Below the pieces are notes generated by a model. The model ran no database searches and was not told where the DNA came from. It saw only the letters and a list, made by a program, of their open reading frames with translations. The position numbers and the translations under genes were made by a program. A DNA stretch of 30,500 bases. It comes from a bacterium. Its GTDB lineage: Bacteria; UBP7; UBA6624. Positions 30,441 to 30,500 of the stretch are shown here, one piece after another. The DNA lies in NCBI GenBank assembly GCA_014384545.1, contig JACNFQ010000051.1, positions 1-30,500 of the forward strand, read 5' to 3'. Position 1 is the first letter of the stretch, and every line of letters begins with the position of its first letter.

Positions 30441-30500
<60 letters not shown>

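Overview
The window reads as one stretch of a bacterial chromosome from a Gram-negative-type (diderm) organism. It carries an almost complete peptidoglycan-precursor and division (dcw) cluster whose MurE has the DNPR motif of meso-diaminopimelate-adding enzymes. Next to it is lpxK (lipid A 4'-kinase), and the window also has lgt and two putative lipoproteins. Base composition is moderately G+C rich, and TTG and GTG starts are frequent. I cannot place the organism firmly. The divergent FtsA/FtsZ and the gene order suggest a little-studied, deep-branching phylum (Armatimonadota-like is a guess).

Layout. From 28977 down to 3973 every gene is on the minus strand with almost no spacing: most junctions overlap by 1, 4, 8, 10, 14 or 16 nt, and the largest gap is about 32 bp. 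In transcription order the genes are mraZ, rsmH, a 38-residue membrane protein, murE, murF, mraY, murD, murC, murB, an FtsA-like gene, a divergent ftsZ, a YggS-family PLP protein, uppP, ftsK, a UPF0173 metallo-hydrolase, lgt, and a 71-residue membrane protein. These are followed by a beta-propeller lipoprotein, an Ig/cohesin-like lipoprotein, an 84-residue protein, a GspF/PilC-like protein, uvrA, uvrC, a PQQ-type sugar dehydrogenase, and two small membrane proteins of 68 and 53 residues. The cluster has no ftsI, ftsW, murG or recognisable ftsQ.

Left of this, a 319-bp convergent intergenic region (3654-3972) holds two exact 49-bp repeats flanking two diverged palindromic units. Then come a plus-strand saccharopine-dehydrogenase-family gene (2535-3653) and, on the minus strand, mscS, an exported protein of unknown function, and the first 210 or so codons of a CCA-adding/poly(A)-polymerase-family nucleotidyltransferase that runs off the window. 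On the right, lpxK and a PPC/DUF296 protein are transcribed divergently from mraZ. The last 60 bases or so are nearly pure C and are probably a sequencing or assembly artefact at a contig end.

How the genes work together. MurB to MurF and MraY build UDP-MurNAc-pentapeptide and lipid I. UppP recycles the undecaprenyl carrier. FtsZ, FtsA-like and FtsK would act at the septum. Lgt would lipidate the two lipoproteins a few genes downstream. UvrA and UvrC are the nucleotide-excision pair, without uvrB here. The most unusual content is the degenerate FtsA/FtsZ pair, the tiny membrane protein in the ftsL/ftsI slot, and the lipoprotein/GspF-like module.
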